DNA of 64,000 bases, taken from contig JBBQLG010000002.1 in NCBI GenBank assembly GCA_038327655.1, positions 1 through 64,000 of the forward strand, in the 5' to 3' direction. This document shows positions 62,940 to 64,000 of the stretch, piece by piece (within the stretch, counting starts at the first letter, position 1; the number at the start of each line of letters is the position of its first letter). The position numbers and the translations under genes are program-made. The DNA is from JBBQLG01 sp038327655 (GTDB lineage Bacteria > Bacteroidota > Bacteroidia > Cytophagales > Spirosomataceae). Under the pieces are notes generated by a model, which worked only from the letters and a program-made list of their open reading frames with translations, made no database searches and was not told where the DNA came from.

Positions 62940-63740
62940 CTATCGTCTAAACTGAATGTCGTAGTTGAATTTGATTTGCCGGTACACGTCCCGGATAACG
63001 GTGATGAACGGATTGTCGCTTTGGGCCAACACCGCGCGCTGCATGGTACTGGGTTCGACGGCGTCGTTTTTCTGCTCGAACAGGGCTTTAAAATCATCGT
63101 AGAATAAGCCTTTTCCTTTTCGCCGGAGAAACGATATGGACATCTGGTACTCTGTTTTGTCGCCCGCTAACCCCTCTGCGTAACGACCGAATTTTTGCTG
63201 GAAAGACTGTCGGCGCAGGTGGGGATGGTCACTGTAGTAATGCACTTTGAAGTACTTCAATCCCCAGGGCCGGAACTGCATTTCCGAAAATCCGTCAGCG
63301 TATGGTTTCCGGTAGGGATACAGACGGTACGCGTAATAACGAACAATATCGAGGGATGGGTTTTGCTCCATCAGGGCCAGCGACTCGTGCAGACGCTGTA
63401 CAAAAAGGGGTTTCGGGACAAAATCTTCCTGTACGTACAGGGTATAACGTGTCTGTACCGCGTCCTGGCCCTTGTTGAGATTATGGCCCAGGCCCCGGTT
63501 TTGGGGCGTTGTGATGAGCTGATACCCGTACTGGTGCTGTAATTCGGCCAGCAGGGCCTGGTGTTCGGCACGGCTGCCGTCGTCCGACACCACGATGGCT
63601 TCAAAATGGCACCCCAGCCCGGCGAACGTGGTCAGCAAACGTTGCAGGGACTGGCTGCGGTTGTAATGCGTGATGAGCAGCGTCACCCCGCTGAACGTGT
63701 GGCTGACTGGCGTGGAAACGGAGCGTTCGTTGGTAATCAT
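62940..63740 (-). CDS. Glycosyltransferase family 2-like protein
   Basis: A 266-residue GT-A-like enzyme: SGVTLLITHYNRSQSLQRLL, FEAIVVSDDGSRAEHQ, TTPQNRGLGHNLNKGQDAVQT and YTLYVQEDFVPKP, where the acidic pair ED stands at the metal site. The C-terminal half is long and basic. It is 77 bases upstream of the other minus-strand GT2 gene and likely in the same transcript. Confidence 0.8.
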   Translation of the reverse strand: MITNERSVSTPVSHTFSGVTLLITHYNRSQSLQRLLTTFAGLGCHFEAIVVSDDGSRAEHQALLAELQHQYGYQLITTPQNRGLGHNLNKGQDAVQTRYTLYVQEDFVPKPLFVQRLHESLALMEQNPSLDIVRYYAYRLYPYRKPYADGFSEMQFRPWGLKYFKVHYYSDHPHLRRQSFQQKFGRYAEGLAGDKTEYQMSISFLRRKGKGLFYDDFKALFEQKNDAVEPSTMQRAVLAQSDNPFITVIRDVYRQIKFNYDIQFRR

Positions 63741-63809
63741 CGAGAGCGAATATACGGGAGCTTACCGAAAAACGAAACAGCAAGCAGCAACCCGTTCAAG
63801 GAGCGACCG

Positions 63810-64000
63810 TTAAGCATTATGGGGGGTGTGCATGAACGATTTAAACGCTTTCCGCATGTTCAGGGCAGCCCGGGCGAAACTCAGCATCAGCACCAGCACC
63901 ATAAACAGATCACGCACCGAAAGCTGTTTCCACAAGTAAGCCGGTACTGACAGGGCCAACCCTGCGCAAAGACTCAGCAACAGCGTACCCGACGTAATCA
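63810..64000 (-). CDS. Membrane protein C-terminus, perhaps a glycosyltransferase (partial)
   Basis: The last 63 codons or so of a gene that continues past the window edge. The translation starts ITSGTLLLSLCAGLALSVPA and continues with a second hydrophobic run (DLFMVLVLMLSFARAAL) and a basic end, NMRKAFKSFMHT. Two membrane helices with a charged tail would fit the end of a membrane-bound GT2, in keeping with its neighbours, but the catalytic part is not visible. Stop codon at 63810-63812. Confidence 0.55.
   Translation of the reverse strand, partial: ITSGTLLLSLCAGLALSVPAYLWKQLSVRDLFMVLVLMLSFARAALNMRKAFKSFMHTPHNA

Overview
The window looks like the chromosome of a Cytophagales bacterium (phylum Bacteroidota), close to Spirosoma or its relatives. 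The evidence is a complete gldKLMN set with a PorP/SprF-like gene and a PorW/SprE-like lipoprotein (type IX secretion and gliding), a gliding-associated C-terminal sorting domain protein, the DUF4271-hemD gene pair, several promoters of the Bacteroidota form TAnnTTTG, and a tmRNA whose tag ends in AMAA. Genus assignment is inference; no rRNA gene is present.

Layout. 1-2.6 kb: end of sucD, a DUF4271 membrane protein and hemD. 2.7-8.8 kb: PorP/SprF-like protein and the gldK-gldL-gldM-gldN type IX motor and ring genes. 8.9-15.6 kb (minus strand): uvrC, a class A penicillin-binding protein and PorW/SprE. 15.7-19.1 kb: atpZ, a small membrane protein, atpB-E-F-H; the locus stops after the delta subunit. 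19.3-21.2 kb: an sdpR-sdpI-hydrolase operon. 22.0-23.7 kb: tmRNA (ssrA) followed by one AT-rich gene for an HExxH metalloprotease that resembles the phage-exclusion protease Lit. 23.9-43 kb: mixed housekeeping and accessory genes (M13 peptidase, Lrp regulator with alanine dehydrogenase, guaA, polysaccharide deacetylase, FAD oxidoreductase, a divergent GH13-like protein, Uma2 and GIY-YIG nuclease-like genes, tryptophan dioxygenase, radical SAM protein, an orphan eutB, response regulators, P1 peptidase, ECF sigma factor). 43-64 kb: a large Wzx/Wzy-type exopolysaccharide region.

How the parts work together. PorP/SprF, GldKLMN and PorW belong to one secretion machine, and the CHU_C-domain protein at 44.3 kb is a likely client of it. 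The exopolysaccharide region has an initiating sugar-phosphate transferase, at least five glycosyltransferases, an O-acetyltransferase, a Wzy-like polymerase/ligase, a Wzx flippase, a chain-length protein with a degenerate kinase domain, a half-length TolC-like protein, and an oxidoreductase pair (gluconate-dehydrogenase subunit 3 type plus GMC enzyme). A response regulator with Glu at the usual phosphorylation position stands at the head of the main operon.

Intergenic gaps carry many palindromic elements. They include a family of hairpins with a CTCA loop and covarying stems, a 29-bp perfect inverted repeat, and a triple palindrome upstream of a small gene. No transposase, recombinase, tRNA, rRNA or CRISPR array was seen. 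The best candidates for something new are the Lit-like gene beside ssrA, the CTCA hairpin family, the GH13-like protein, and the oxidoreductase pair and altered assembly proteins of the polysaccharide cluster.
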